A program made the translations under genes and the position numbers. From Cymodocea nodosa (taxonomy: Eukaryota > Streptophyta > Magnoliopsida > Alismatales > Cymodoceaceae), in contig JAZBRI010000008.1 in assembly GCA_036874045.1 (NCBI GenBank), positions 6,215,001 to 6,279,000 of the forward strand: a DNA stretch of 64,000 bases, read 5' to 3'. Of this stretch, positions 22,501-34,532 are shown piece after piece. Positions within the stretch are counted from its first letter, which is position 1; the number at the start of each line of letters is the position of its first letter. The notes beneath the pieces are model-generated. The model saw nothing but the letters and a program-made list of their open reading frames with translations, ran no database searches and was not told the origin of the DNA.

Positions 22501-23834
22501 TTAACTATGTCTACATACCAAGGCATTGTGTTGATGGTCATTAATTCTTCATTAGGAAAATTATCCTTAATTTCAATATTTGATTTTTCTATTTGTAATC
22601 TTGATAAATGATCTGCTATTACATTCTCATAACCTTTTTTATCTTTAATTTCTAGATCAAATTCTTGTAATAATAATATCCATCGGATCAATCTAGGTTT
22701 AGTCTTTTTCTTTGCTATTAGGTGTTTTAAAGCTGAATGATCCGTGTATGCTATCACTTTAGCTTCAATCAGATATGATCTAAACTTTTCTAAGGCAAAC
22801 ACAATATCTAACAGCTCTTTTTCAGTAGTTGTATAATTAACTTGAGCATCATTTAAAGTTTTGCTTGCGTAATGAATCACTCTAGGAGATTTTTCTATCT
22901 TTTGTTCCAGCACTGCTCCTACAGCAAAATCAGATGCATCACACATTAATTCAAATGGATGGCTCCAATCAGGTGTTTGTATTATAGGAGTTGAAATTGA
23001 GCTAGTTTTAAGCTCGAAAAATGCTTCTTTGCAATTTTTATCAAAGTTAAATGGGACATCTTTTAATAGATTAGTTAAAGGTCTAGCTATTTTGCTAAAA
23101 TCTTTAATAAATCTTTTATAAAATCCAGCATGTTGTAGAAATGATCTAATATCTTTTATTGATTTAGGTTCTGGTAGATTAGAAATTACTTCTATTTTAG
23201 CTTTATCTACTTCCAACCCTTTCTTTAAAACAACATGTCCCAACACTATTCCTTGTTTAACCATGAAGTGACATTTTTCCCAATTTAGAACCAGACTTTT
23301 TTCCATACAACATTTTAATACTTGGTCTAAATTGTTTAAACACACTTCATATGAAGTTCCATATACAATAAAATCATCCATAAATATTTCTAAAAAATCT
23401 TTAGTCATTCTAGTGAATATGCCCTACATACACCGTTGAAAGGTGGTTGGTGCATTGCATAATCTGAATGACATTCTCTTAAAATCATAAGTTCCTTTAG
23501 GACAGGTGAAAGTTGTTTTCTCTTGATCCTCTAATGCTACTAGCACTTGGTTATATCCTAAATACTCGTCTAGGAAACAAAAATATTCTTGCATTGCTAA
23601 TTTCTCTAGCATTTGATCTATGAAAGGTAAGGGAAAATTATCTTTCCTAGTTACAGCATTCAACTTTCTATAGTCTATACACACTCTCCAGCTTGATTGA
23701 ATTCTAGTAAGTATCAAGTCCTGACTTTCATTCCTAATAACTGTTAATCCTGATATCTTGGGAACTACATGGATTGGACTAACCCATGAACTATCAGAAA
23801 TCGGATAAATTATGCCATTATCTAACCATTTCAC
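22500..23834 (-). pseudogene. Reverse transcriptase and RNase H, copy B
   Basis: RT phrases WRVCIDYRKLNAVTRKDNFP and [20 protein letters not shown], then the Athila thumb ([20 protein letters not shown]) and RNase H ([34 protein letters not shown], then [10 protein letters not shown] and ADHLSRL). It converts element RNA to cDNA and removes the RNA strand. A fossil; the RT-RH-INT frame is among the best preserved of the gypsy set here. Confidence 0.78.
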
Positions 23835-24062
23835 TATTTCTTTCCTGACTACTTCTTTAAGGTTTGGATTTAATCTCCTCTCAGGAATTCTAATTGGTTT
23901 AGCATTCTCTTCTAAATATATGTGGTGACAGCATAAGGTTGCACTTAACCCTTTTATATCAATTATAGTCCATCCTATTGCTTCTTTATAAGTTTTTACT
24001 ATATCTTTTAATTTAGCAATTTGACCCTCTTTTAAATCTAAAGTAATAATGATTGGACATGT

Positions 24063-25020
24063 TCATTTTTCTTCCAAAAATATATAGGTTAATTTAGGAG
24101 GTAAAGGTTTTAAATCTAAATGTTGACCATTAGAAGCTAGAGCTCCTAATTGAACAATTTCATTTTCTATATTAATTTCTTCTTGATCTCCTTCTACATT
24201 TATGTTTTCACTTTCTCCTAAAGTTTTAGAATTTTGTTGACTATTTAGTTTTTCTTGAATCACATCATCTAGCATATCTCCTTCATCCTCTAAAAAGTCT
24301 ATAGTATATAAGGACATTTCTAACTCCTCAAACTTTTCTGGTTTGAAAATGTTTAATTGAGTATCCTCATTACTATATGCTAACTTCATTACTCCAATTT
24401 TACAATTTATAACAGCCTCTAATGTTGCTAAGAATGACCTTCCCAAAATTAAAGATGTATCATGATTTTTATGCTTAATTTGTTGGGAATCCAAAATTAC
24501 AATATCAATAGGATATATGAAATTATTGATTTTAATTAAGACATCCTCTATTTTTCCTCTAGGGTATCTTATACTTCTATCAACTAATTGAATAATAGTC
24601 ATATTAGTGATTAAGCATTTTAATCTTAATGATGCAAATATATCACTCTGCAAAACATTTATACTTGCACCTAGGTCTATTAAGGTTCTTTCTAGAATGG
24701 TATTTCCTATGGTGCATGATATAATATGAATTCCAAGATCAGATAACTTTTTAGGAATTTGTGGTAGAAATAGGGAACTACTTTGCTTAGCTAAAAAGAC
24801 TTTTTGTAAAACTTTTTGCTCTCTTTTCTTAGTACACCAATCCTTAAGAAATTTAGCACAAGATGGCATTTTCTACAATAAGTCTAACAAAGCAATGTTA
24901 ACTTGTACTTTTTCAAAAATTTCTCTAATTTTTTCTTATTTTTCTGGAAATGTTTGTTGTAATCTTTCAGGATAGGGTGCTAATGATTATGATTTAAAAG
25001 ATTCTTTTTCTTTCATTTGA
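24063..25020 (-). pseudogene. Aspartic protease region, copy B
   Basis: Phrases MPSCAKFLKDWCTKKRE, LIDLGASINVLQSDIFASL (the DLGAS motif typical of Athila protease) and LILGRSFLATLEAVINCK, then an acidic tail. On the upstream side it continues into the zinc-knuckle gag region, as expected for a Gag-Pol fusion. Confidence 0.75.
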
Positions 25021-25023
25021 TTT

Positions 25024-25894
25024 GTTTGGTCATTTTTAGTCTCATTTTCAGATTTTGATTTTTCTTCATTGATTTCTATGTTTTTAGATATTACATTTTC
25101 ATTATCATTTTGAATTTTGTTCTTATCCACCTTCATATTACTTTCTTTTTGAATTCTTGGTGGTATATCAGTTCCAGATCTTAATGTTATACTTACATCT
25201 TCCAGATTTTCGTTACTTTCATCATGTTCTTATATTTCATTTCGTGATTATGATCTTCAACTATTTTTAGTTTTAAATTGCATTCTTTAAATTCTATTGC
25301 ATTGGTATTTTCTTTTGTTTGTATATCTTGCAAATTATGCACTTGTGTAACATTAAAGTTTTCATTTGTGTTTTCCTATTGCATAACTTGTAATTTCATT
25401 GTAAATTCGTCCAATGCTTTTAATTTTCTTTCTAGATCATCTAATCTCGTTGCATTCAATTTTTGATCAATTTTTATTATGGTTTTTTCAGTTTCATATA
25501 TGATATCAATTTTAGGTTTTGAATATTCTTCCTTATAATTTAATTGGTTGACTTCTTGTTGATGACACATATATTGTTCCAGTTTATCTATGTTTTGCTC
25601 TAAGCTACGCTCTAGTCTATCATACCTATCCCACACTTCCTTGTCTCTCAACATATTACACATTCTAACCTGACCATCAGTTGGGTAAACTATAAGATTC
25701 TCATACTCAGCTCTATTATATTGATTATAATTCATTTGTTGTTCATGTGATCTAACCATTTGCAACTGTCTTAATTTCAAACAATCAGAGATATCGTGAC
25801 CTTCCAAATTACAGAATTCAGATATGCTAACTACAGGTTTTAGAAATCTTTGAGCATAAGCATATGCCATATTCTCAATTATAGAATAAAACAC
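25024..25894 (-). pseudogene. gag: Zinc-knuckle (nucleocapsid) gag, copy B
   Basis: The frame begins about 60 bases from the primer site with MAYAYAQRFLKPVVS, followed by a C-GH-C knuckle segment (FCNLEGHDISDCLKLRQLQM) and coiled-coil stretches (DRLERSLEQNIDKLEQYM; LDDLERKLKALDEF), leading toward protease. Copies at 33,952-34,430 and 53,000-53,755 are alike, and the latter two read C-E-F-C-N-S-E-G-H at the knuckle. In all three the capsid core is absent from this 5' position. It would bind element RNA in the particle. Confidence 0.65.
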
Positions 25895-25951
25895 ACAACA
25901 CTCTTGTTATTAAAATAAAACAGCACTCACAGTTGCTTAGCTTCTCAATCC

Positions 25952-25965
25952 TTGGCAATGGCGCT
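25952..25965 (-). promoter_or_regulatory. tRNA-Asp-type primer binding site, copy B
   Basis: The minus strand reads AGCGCCATTGCCAA, close to the TGGCGCCGTTGCC complement of plant tRNA-Asp used by Athila elements. It lies between the LTR end and the zinc-knuckle gag. Confidence 0.7.
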
Positions 25966-26103
25966 AGAAAACTTGTTTAGGGTTGTTAAGTTAATTCTTA
26001 AACTTTTTTAATTTTTCTTTATGCTTATATCAATAATTACTTTTAGAAGTAAACAAACAACCTTTCACAAAAATTAGATATTAATTCCAATTTATATTTT
26101 AAC
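25966..26103 (-). repeat. Athila-type LTR, U5 end only
   Basis: About 140 bases matching the 3' end (U5) of the 2-kb LTR (AATTAGATATTAATTCCAAT and similar). It stops at about 26,103 against a Sirevirus LTR. Confidence 0.7.
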
Positions 26104-26961
26104 TTCGAACTTCTTCTGATGTTGAAGAATTTTTCAAAATATGAATATTCAAACTTAACTTTTCAATTAGGGATCCGGATTGAATATTCAGACTTGGTTT
26201 TTGAGATTGGAATCCTCTATTGTAATGTAGCTCGTACTCTCTATTAGTAGTTGAACTCTGTTGTCTTTCACCTTCAGCATGTTCATCCACTTGATCCACA
26301 ATCCATAATCCATAATCTACGTACTAATTTTCTCTTTAATCCAAATTACTTTCTATTTTAATTTCCACTTTCTCCACTAACATTTTGAATTTCCACGATC
26401 TCCACTTCGTAGATTCACCGAAATTTTATCTTCTTGGAGTCTTGTAGAATATCTTCTAAGTCTTTGATTTAGTTGAACATTTATCATTTAAGTCCTGTAA
26501 ATACTCGAACACTTATCCTTTAACTCTTCGAGTTTTTGCACCTGCAAAACACGTGACTAAACAAAGAAACTTATATGTTCGTTAATCCTTTTATAAAACT
26601 TGAACAGTTATCTATCGATGCGTATAAAAACTCAAACAGTTATCTAACTATTCGATTTTTTATTACTAAATGCACATAGAAAACACGTGACAACTTAAAA
26701 CATTAAAAACACACATGCAGATAACCTTAACTATACGAGTTTTTAACATAAAGTATTCGACAAAAATGAAACGTTAACTATCCGAAAGTTTAACTATTGC
26801 AAATCTAACTCTTCGGAAATCTTTAATTTATCCAACATAAAAATAAAATTTTTAGATAATCTGTTAACTATTATACTTAGAGAAATATACTTAGAGAATA
26901 TTATGTAGACTTATTTAAATACGATAATAAAGCATATATCATCAAAATTAAATACCTAACA
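26104..26961 (-). repeat. Sirevirus 3' LTR, partial
   Basis: It starts on the minus strand as TGTTAGGTATTTAATTTTGA directly after a polypurine tract, and runs 858 bases before Athila-type sequence takes over. Hairpin arms of the TAACTATCCGAAA family (for example ACTATCCGAAAG near 26,775) occur at 26,590-26,890. Confidence 0.7.
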
Positions 26962-27068
26962 ATCTCCCCCATTTTGATGATGTCAAAACCTAATAAGTCA
27001 CATAATTTATATCTCCCCCTTTTTGGCATTATAAAAAAGTAAACAAACTATTTTCTCCCCCTCTAGGA
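26962..27068 (-). promoter_or_regulatory. Three polypurine tracts
   Basis: Reverse complements of CTCCCCC tracts at 26,962-26,972, 27,011-27,025 and 27,053-27,068. The tract next to the LTR would prime plus-strand DNA synthesis. Multiple tracts are a known Sirevirus feature. Confidence 0.7.
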
Positions 27069-27287
27069 AGTTAAGCAAGTTAAATGTAAGGAAGGAAATC
27101 TTACTAAGTATATATTAATCAAAACGATAGTTTCAAACATACATAGGATTTATGGATTAAGCATAAACTGTTTAATATCATAAATTGTGAAAAATAATCA
27201 CATAACATTAAAATCAGTAAATAGTTTACATAATAGTTTTGCTTACAAATTACAAAAAATAAATCATGTAATACATAATTTGTATAA

Positions 27288-29864
27288 TCACAAGCCTCTT
27301 TGTCTTCGATAAATATCAATCAGAGTATCTGAAATTTTCTTTGCAATTTCTGTACTAACTCTGTTTATCTGATCAAGTAATGCTTGATCTAAATCATTTT
27401 GAGAACCTTGTGATGGTTGCTGTAAGAATTCAGTATGTATGTCTGTATCTATACCTATATGTATTTCTGTATATATACCTTGTATATCTGTATGTTGCTG
27501 TGTTTCTGTAAATTGTGTGGATTGTTGCTGTTGTGGCTGTGACTGTGTTTGCCGATCCTGTTGTTGTTGTTGTCGGAGGACAGGTGTATCTGATTCCTAG
27601 TATTTTTGGAGTTCCTTTGCAGAGAAAGATCTTGACTTTAATCTTTTCTGTGGCCAAGGTGTAATATCTGTTTGACTTGCCATAATTCTCAAAATCGTAT
27701 CACCATAAAATAATTTACTCTGCAAATGTAAGATATGAGAAACAAAAATATCATACCAGTTCACCTGTATATGGTTTATTAATGCGTATGTAGCATACAG
27801 ACAACATCTGCTAACTTCTGCCCCATGACCAAACCTCTGAAACAATGTAGCATGCAATATTTTTGCAATTAAACATGCTTGGCCATTTAAGTCATTTAGT
27901 AATCTCAATGGTTTGTTGGCAGTTGGATCTTTGGCTAAACTTGTAATGTCTCATCCCAATCGATAAACCTATTTTCTTTCTGATAATTTAACTCCATTTT
28001 TCAGACCAAGTACCTAATAAAGTAAATTTGGAGTTAAATATATGTCATTGTCTTGTATAGTAGAAACATGAATACCTTCTTCCACTATTAAGTTTGAGTA
28101 AAAACAGCTGATAAGTTCGGGTATAGCAAGATGGTATGACTGTTGTAGAAGTAGAGTCAACAAGCCTTGAAATTCAAATAGTTCTCGTATGTGTGCCATC
28201 CCTTCAAACTTAACTGGTCTTGAATATAAAACTGTAAAAGTTTTATATGTTTGAAATTTGTCATAACAGGAACTATTTCTGAACCATAATAGTGTATTTT
28301 CATCTAAACTCTGTTTAGGATTAGCTATTTTCCTGTCATGATGTTCTGATCTGGGACTTGTTTCAATATTATCAGCAACATCTATATTTTCAGATCTTTC
28401 AGAACTAGTGGAATTGCCAACAAAACTAGTATAAATGTCTGAAATATCTGTTATTGTTGTATCAATAATTTGCTGAATTTCTTCTGTTTCTTCTTCTAAA
28501 AACATTTCAGTAACAACAGTCTCTGTAGCAATCTGTATATCAGCAACATGTATATCTATATTTGATCTATTTAACTGTCTCTGTATGAAAGAATGTCCTA
28601 TATCTGTTTGTGGAATAGAATCATCTTGTATTTCTGAAATTTGTATATGTGAGACATTGGTAGTATCATATTCTATTTGTAACTGTGTATGTTGTTGATT
28701 ATATACATTTATCAACAAGTATACTATATATTGTAACAGACATAACCATATATGTAAAATGTAGTTTAAGCAACTATACCAAAATTCAAAAGTCTTTGTT
28801 CGAGATACAGTAAGAGGAAGAATATCTGTACATTCCTCTTCAGATGAAATGTCTTCAAAATTCATAAACTCAATGTCTATGTTGTCAAAAATATCATCAA
28901 ATTGGATATCATTTGTATATGTATCATCAAAATTTCCTACATTCTCTCTTTCCGTAGGAAAAGAATGTGTGCTTGCAGAATTATGTGAAAAACTGTCCAT
29001 TGTATAAAAAGATACATTATGCACTAATGTGACACAATACCTTAGAGTATATGCTTGTAAGCCAATATTTGTCACATCTATTGGGATTCCTGACAAAAAT
29101 GTCTGTCCAGCTTCTGCAATGGAGCATAGTTTTCCATTTTTCACTGATTCTTCTTTTTGCTACAATATTCCTTGTACACCTATAGTTAGTCCAAAATATT
29201 CAATTATCTTTTTCTTTTTCTGACTATATGTCTGCAGTGTTTCAGGTTGTTCAGGAGGTTCTAAAATTGTCTTAATTTCTCCTGTTAAAGGCACATAGGG
29301 TCTTGATGGTCCTTCACCATGATTCCTAGGTGGTAATAATGGAATATAGAGTTTTAAGCTCTCCACCTCTGCCATTTTGAGTTGATAAACTCTTTGTCCT
29401 TCACTTCGAAGGCCCATTTTGCTAATGGCAGTTTTCTGTTCATCTATATACAGTTTAATATCATCTAAAATAGCTAGGGGAAAATAATGTTGGGAATACA
29501 AGGATTGTAATTCCCTATTTGCATTTTCGATCATTGGTCCCCACTTCTTTCCATAATAAGTGATAAACTGTACCGATGTCTCTAGTACATGTCCAGAACT
29601 TACAACCGCAGGGTTAGGTTGTAAATTTCTTTTCCATAAATGCAATGCAGAAAGTTTAGTCTGTTTTAGTCTAAACTGTGTTTCAGCATAATTTCGAATA
29701 AATTTCCAACAGAAATTTTTCTCATCTTGAACAGCTTTTCTTATTTCATGCAATATTTCATTTGAAAAAGTGTACCTTGAATAGATATCGTTGATTTCAT
29801 TCTGCATTTCCTGAAGTTCCAACTCCCTTTTTTGCACTTTTGTAAATCTACTACGTCCTGACAT
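27288..29864 (-). pseudogene. Sirevirus env-like accessory ORF
   Basis: It begins with MSGRSRFTKVQKRELELQEM (ATG at 29,862-29,864). The N-terminal third has NRELQSLYSQHYFPLAILDD and KMGLRSEGQRVYQLKMAEVE. A hydrophobic run (NYILHIWLCLLQYIVYLLIN) near 28,700-28,780 could be one membrane segment. The conserved core includes LYSRPVKFEGMAHIRELFEF then QGLL, LISCFYSNLI, CLYATYALINHIQVNWYDIF and SKLFYGD. The end is glutamine-rich, then a short helix and a basic RRQRG tail. 'Env-like' describes position only. Homologous to the gypsy ORFs at 10.3, 19.6 and 48.5 kb. Broken. Confidence 0.65.
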
Positions 29865-30138
29865 TGTCGATTAATCTTCGCTTTGCACTGTAGAACTTAG
29901 TGGAAGTAAAGATTGTGAAGCTAAGGTTTTACCAAGGTAGAAACACGAAAGGTTGTTAGTAAAACATTTATAACTCTTCGAGTTTATAAATGGATAAACG
30001 GATTCAATCATTGAAATCATAAATATAATATCCGTTACCGATAAATAACTTGAGTGCTTGCAAAAACTGTACAAGTTTTACAACCAACAATTGCACAATA
30101 CTTAGCGTAACTGTTCATATAAAGAAAATAACTTCAGG
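29865..30138 (-). other. Spacer between RT and env-like ORF
   Basis: About 270 noncoding bases with one loose hairpin (AACTCTTCGAGTTTATAAA near 29,970-29,990). RNase H, expected between RT and this ORF, is not seen here. Confidence 0.4.
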
Positions 30139-31358
30139 CTAAGTGAAAAGTGAGAAAACTTGAACTACTAATATATCTTTTTCGATCTTCTTGATAAATA
30201 GAGTGTGATCTACCTTTCCCATAGAATACCCTTTTTCCGTAAGAAATTTAGATAATCTTTCATACCAAGACCTAGGAGCTTGTTTAAGGCCATATAGTAC
30301 CTTCTTGAGCTTGTAAACATATTCAGGATGTTTTGAATCTTCAAAACCTGGAGGTTGTTTTACATACACTTCTTCTTTTATATATCCATTTAAAAAAGCA
30401 ATCTTAATATCCATTTGATATAATTTGAAATCCATATAACAAGCATAAGCTAACAAAATTCGTATTGATTCTAGTCTAGCAATAGGAGAAAAAGTTTCAT
30501 CATAGTCAATTCCTTCCTCTTGCTTGTAACCTTGAGCAACTAATCTAGCTTTATTTTTAACTATATGTCCATCTTGATCTACTTTGTTTCTAAATACCCA
30601 CCTTGTTCCTATTATGGACAGATTTTCAAGTGGTCGAACTAGATCTCATACCTCATTTCTTATAAATTGATTTAGCTCATCTTGCATAGCTAAATACCAA
30701 AATTCATCTTCTAAGGCATCTTCAATTTTCTTAGGTTCTAGCAAAGAAACAAATGAATAAGCACCACAGATGTTGACTACTGATGATCGAGTCCTAACTC
30801 CTTGATTAGGATTGCCTATTATCTATTCAATAGGATGAGATGAAGCATAACGCCAATTTCTATGTTGTTCCACATTTTCTATAGATATGACATTATTTTC
30901 TTCTAAATTTTCATCATTCAAACTTAGATTTCTTATTCCGTCAAATAATCTATCAATTTCTCTGTCAACATCATTTGGTACTATTCTTGGGAGAATTTCT
31001 GAATCGAAGTTTTCAGCATGTTTTAAATCCAAATGAGAATTTTCATGAAATTTTACATGCAGGGTTTCCTCAATGGTTTTTGTTGATTTCTTATAAACTC
31101 TATATGCTTTACTTCTAATGGAATAACCAACAAAAATACCTTCATCTGATTTGGCTTTAAATTTGTCTCTTCGTTCCTTAGTGTTTAAAATAAAACACTT
31201 ACAGGCAAAGGGTTTTAAATAACTTATTTTGGGAACCCTGTTATACCATATCTCATAAGGAGTTTTATCTAAAATTGGTCTTAGATGTACTCTATTTATA
31301 ACATAGCATGCTATATGAACTACTTCTGCCTAGAGAAAGAGGGGTAACTTATTCTCAT
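30139..31358 (-). pseudogene. Copia reverse transcriptase, Sirevirus
   Basis: Ty1/copia RT (RVT_2 family) phrases include [40 protein letters not shown] and [20 protein letters not shown]. Upstream lies the copia linker with HAENFDSEILPRIVPNDVD and VEQHRNWRYASSHPI. Nearly the same sequence stands on the plus strand at 61,936-63,393. A fossil. Confidence 0.75.
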
Positions 31359-32282
31359 TTAACATGGTTTGGACATTTCCTGAAGTGATTTGTTTTTACA
31401 TTCTACTATCCCATTTTGTGAAGGAGCTCTTGGAAATGAGTACCTATGATCTATGCCTAATTCTTCACAAAAGGTGTCCATTTGATCATTATCAAATTCT
31501 GTACCATGATCACTTCTAAGTTTTTGAATTTTAACATTTTGCTCATTCTGAACTTTATTACAGAATATCTTAAATATTTCAAAAACTTCAGTTTTATTAG
31601 CTAGAAAATAGACCCAAGTGAATCTAGAATAGTCATCAACTAGTACAAAAGCATAATGTTTACCTCCTAAACTGGTTGTTCTAGTAGGTCCAAATAAATC
31701 CACATGCACTAGTTCTAATACTCTTTTGCTTATTATTTCATTTAAGCTTTTAAAGGATGTTTTTTGTAATTTACCTAGTTGACATGCATCACACATAAAC
31801 TCTTTCGAGTACTTAATACTAGGTAAACCTCTAACTAGATTCTTTTTAGACAACTTTTGTAATAATTTTAAGTTTGAGTGTCCTAACCTTCTATGCCATA
31901 AAATGACTTCATCTGATTTTGCAATTAAGCAAGCATTGTCTTTAATAATATCAGAAGGCAAATTTAGAATACAAACAGATCCTTTCTTGTATGCAATGAA
32001 TAAAATTTTGTTTGTAGACATGTCCATAATTTTACAGGAATCTTTTTCAAAAATTACTCTATAAATCTTCATTAAAACAGGAACACTCAATAAATTAAAA
32101 CCTAAGTTTTCCATTAATAAGACATCATTTATAAAGCATTTCTCAGTTACCTGAACCTTGCTAGACCCAAGGATATTTGTTTTGCTTTTATTTCCAAACG
32201 TAACTTGTCCATTCTTGGTCTTTGTTATTTCTATAAGTAATCGTATATCTCCAGTCATGTGGCTGGATGCTCCACTGTCCAT
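31359..32282 (-). pseudogene. Copia protease motif and integrase, Sirevirus
   Basis: A 307-codon frame. It opens with the retropepsin motif MDSGASSHMTGDIR, then the GAG-pre-integrase zinc segment (WHRRLGHSNLKLLQ, later MCDACQLGK), then the catalytic core (LELVHVDLFGPTRT, RSDHGTEFDNDQ, PRAPSQNGIVECKN) with D, D and E positions. Protease followed by integrase is the copia order. Confidence 0.8.
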
Positions 32283-33951
32283 TATCCATTTTGATTTGTG
32301 TACCTACAAAATAGTCAAAAAGAGATTTTATCTCTTGGAACCCATTCTTGAGTGGGTCCAAGAATTTTAGAGAGAGTCATATCAAAATAATCCATATTTT
32401 TAGACTTCAACTTATCTATTTTCTGATATTTATTCTTGCGTTCCTTTCTCTTAGTGTTATAATTATCAAAACATTTGTCTCTATGTAAACCAGAGTTGAA
32501 ATTTTCATTTCTAACATTACTTGATTTCCAATATCCGATATTCTTTAAATATGAAGAAAATTGATCAAGAATATTAAAATTCTCAAATGTCTTAGCTTGA
32601 TTCTTCTGAAGATTTCTTTTGAAATTCTTGCATCGTGTGCTATCATTTATATGCTTTATCAACTTGCACATATTTTTCTCCCTTTTTAATCACACACGGA
32701 ATAGTTTTTCTCTTACTATTCTTAGTACTGGAAATAAAAACATTATTTTTAGTAGTACCATCATCAACATATAATTTTCAGAAGATTCATCGTGTAAACC
32801 AATACCATGTTTTTCTACATTTGATATTTTACTACTAAGTTCATTTGTTATAGTTTGACTATTATTCCATTTACTTAATAGAGCCTTTTGATCGCAGACT
32901 TTAATCTTTAACACATCAATTTCTGAATTTAAATCATTAATAATTAGTTCTAGTTTTTCAATTTCACAGATAATTTTCTTCTTATCAGCAATTAAATTTT
33001 CACAATCAGCATGCAATTTTCTTTCTATAGTAGTGAACTTTAAAATTTCCTGAGCATGCCTTTGATTTTTTTCTTTAAATTTATTCAACGTAGAGTTTAG
33101 AAAATCAATCTTTTTTTCAAATTCATCTAGCATTTTCCTAGTGTCCTTTCTTTCTATTTTGACTTTCTTATATTTTCTGGCCAGTCTATTGTATTCAACA
33201 AGTAATTCATCAAAACTATCAAAATTTGCATTTTGATCAGAGGATACCTCACTGGATTTTGCCATAAAGCATACATTTGCCAGATTTTCTTCTGAATCTA
33301 ATGTTCATGAGGATTCGTTGTCTGATGTTGAATCCTTTGTTTCTTCACTTTGTGAAGCTGAAGAGTCATCCCATGTCACTTTAAGCACCCTCCTCTTTCT
33401 GAATTTCTTATTCCTGAAATTCCTCCTTGAATTCTTCTTATCTTTGTTGAGAGGACAATTAGTTTGAAAGTGACTCAGCCTATTGCACTTGTAGCATATA
33501 CTTTTGTCTTTCGTAAATGACTTCTTCTCCATATCTCCAGATGTCTTTGCTGACCTGAAGTTCCTGCATTTCTTCAACAGATTTCTTAATTTTTTGGTCA
33601 ACAACAGTAAATCATCGTTAGAATCACTAGTGACTTCTGAGACTTTATCAACCTCAAAAGCCAAATCCCTTCTAGGATTTTTCCCTTTTGGATCTAAATG
33701 TTGTACTTCATAGGCTGTCAGATTTCCTATGAGATCATCAAGAGTATATGTATTTAAGTCTTCGAACTCTTCAATAGATGTTGCCTTTTGAGCTCAAATT
33801 TTAGTTAAAGATCTAAGGATCTTTCTTACCAAGTCTTTTTCCTCGAATTTCTTGCCTAAAGATTTTAATAAATTTACAATCTCAAGAAAACGGGAAAGCA
33901 TGTCAAAGATACATTCATTTTCGTGCATTTTAAAAAGCTCATATTTATGTA
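32283..33951 (-). pseudogene. gag: Sirevirus gag
   Basis: The long gag typical of Sireviruses. A CCHC knuckle (CYKCNRLSHFQTNC, spacing C-x2-C-x4-H-x4-C) lies near 33,470-33,500 after a basic stretch. Next comes KVTWDDSSASQSEE, a phrase shared with the gag copies at 37-39 kb and 57-58 kb, then coiled coil (LEKFKEKNQRHAQEILKF-like segments, 32,690-33,265). The N-terminal part stops at about 33,951 against Athila-type sequence. Broken. Confidence 0.72.
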
Positions 33952-34430
33952 CTAACTACTTAAGCTCATATTATTTATGATCATATCATCTAATCTCATT
34001 GCATTCAATTTTTGATCAATTTTCATTATGGTTTTTTCAGTTTCGTAAATTATATCCTTTTTAGGTTCTGAATATGCTTCCTTATAGTTTAATTGGTTGA
34101 CTTCTTGTTGTTGACACATAAAGTATTTCAGTTTGTCAATGTTTTGCTCTATACTACGCTCTAGTCTGTCATACCTATCCCAAACTTCAGTGTCTCTCAA
34201 CATATTACACATTCTATATTGACCATCAATTTAGTACACTATAGGATTCTCATACTCGGCTCTATTATATAGAGGATAATTCATTTGTTGTTCATGGGAT
34301 CTAACCATCTATAAACGTCTCACTTTCAAACAGTCAGAAATGTCGTGTCCTTCAGAATTGCAGAATTCACATATGCTAATTACAGGTTTCAGAAATCTTA
34401 GACCATAAGCATATGTCATATTCTCAATTA
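33952..34430 (-). pseudogene. gag: Zinc-knuckle gag fragment
   Basis: Same ORF as 25,024-25,894, with phrases MCNMLRDTEVWDRYDRLERS and EVNQLNYKEAYSEPKKDIIY, and a knuckle that reads C-E-F-C near the primer-site end. A fossil fragment. Confidence 0.65.
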
Positions 34431-34507
34431 CAGAAGAAAACACACAACTCTAGCTATTAAAATGAAATAGCTCTAACAGTTGCTTATATCAATTCAATTC
34501 AATTCCC

Positions 34508-34521
34508 TGGCAACGGCGCCA
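34508..34521 (-). promoter_or_regulatory. tRNA-Asp-type primer binding site
   Basis: The minus strand reads TGGCGCCGTTGCCA, an intact-looking complement to the 3' end of plant tRNA-Asp, the usual Athila primer. It lies 11 bases from the LTR end and is the cleanest of the four such sites in the window. Confidence 0.85.
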
Positions 34522-34532
34522 TAAAACTTGTT

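Larger units (their letters stand above)
17101..26103 (-). mobile_element. Athila-like Ty3/gypsy element, copy B (fossil)
   Basis: In minus-strand order: a short LTR end (25,966-26,103), tRNA-Asp-type primer site, zinc-knuckle gag, protease, RT, RNase H, integrase, env-like ORF, TATA-type spacer, capsid-type gag. It abuts copy A head to tail at 17,100/17,101. It is better preserved than copy A (one RT-RH-INT frame is open for 574 codons) but broken, with about ten interruptions and rearrangements. Confidence 0.75.
26104..33951 (-). mobile_element. Sirevirus-type Ty1/copia element (fossil)
   Basis: In minus-strand order: gag, protease motif, integrase, reverse transcriptase, env-like ORF, three polypurine tracts, 3' LTR. 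Integrase before RT marks Ty1/copia. The large gag, the long 3' ORF and the repeated AAAGGGGGAGAT tracts mark the Sirevirus (SIRE/Maximus) lineage. Both ends abut Athila-type sequence, so both LTRs are incomplete or missing. Broken, with about ten or more interruptions. Confidence 0.8.

Noticed and set aside
26099-26299. 66-codon minus-strand frame
   Set aside because: It straddles the junction of the Athila-type LTR end and the Sirevirus LTR and has no recognisable domain.
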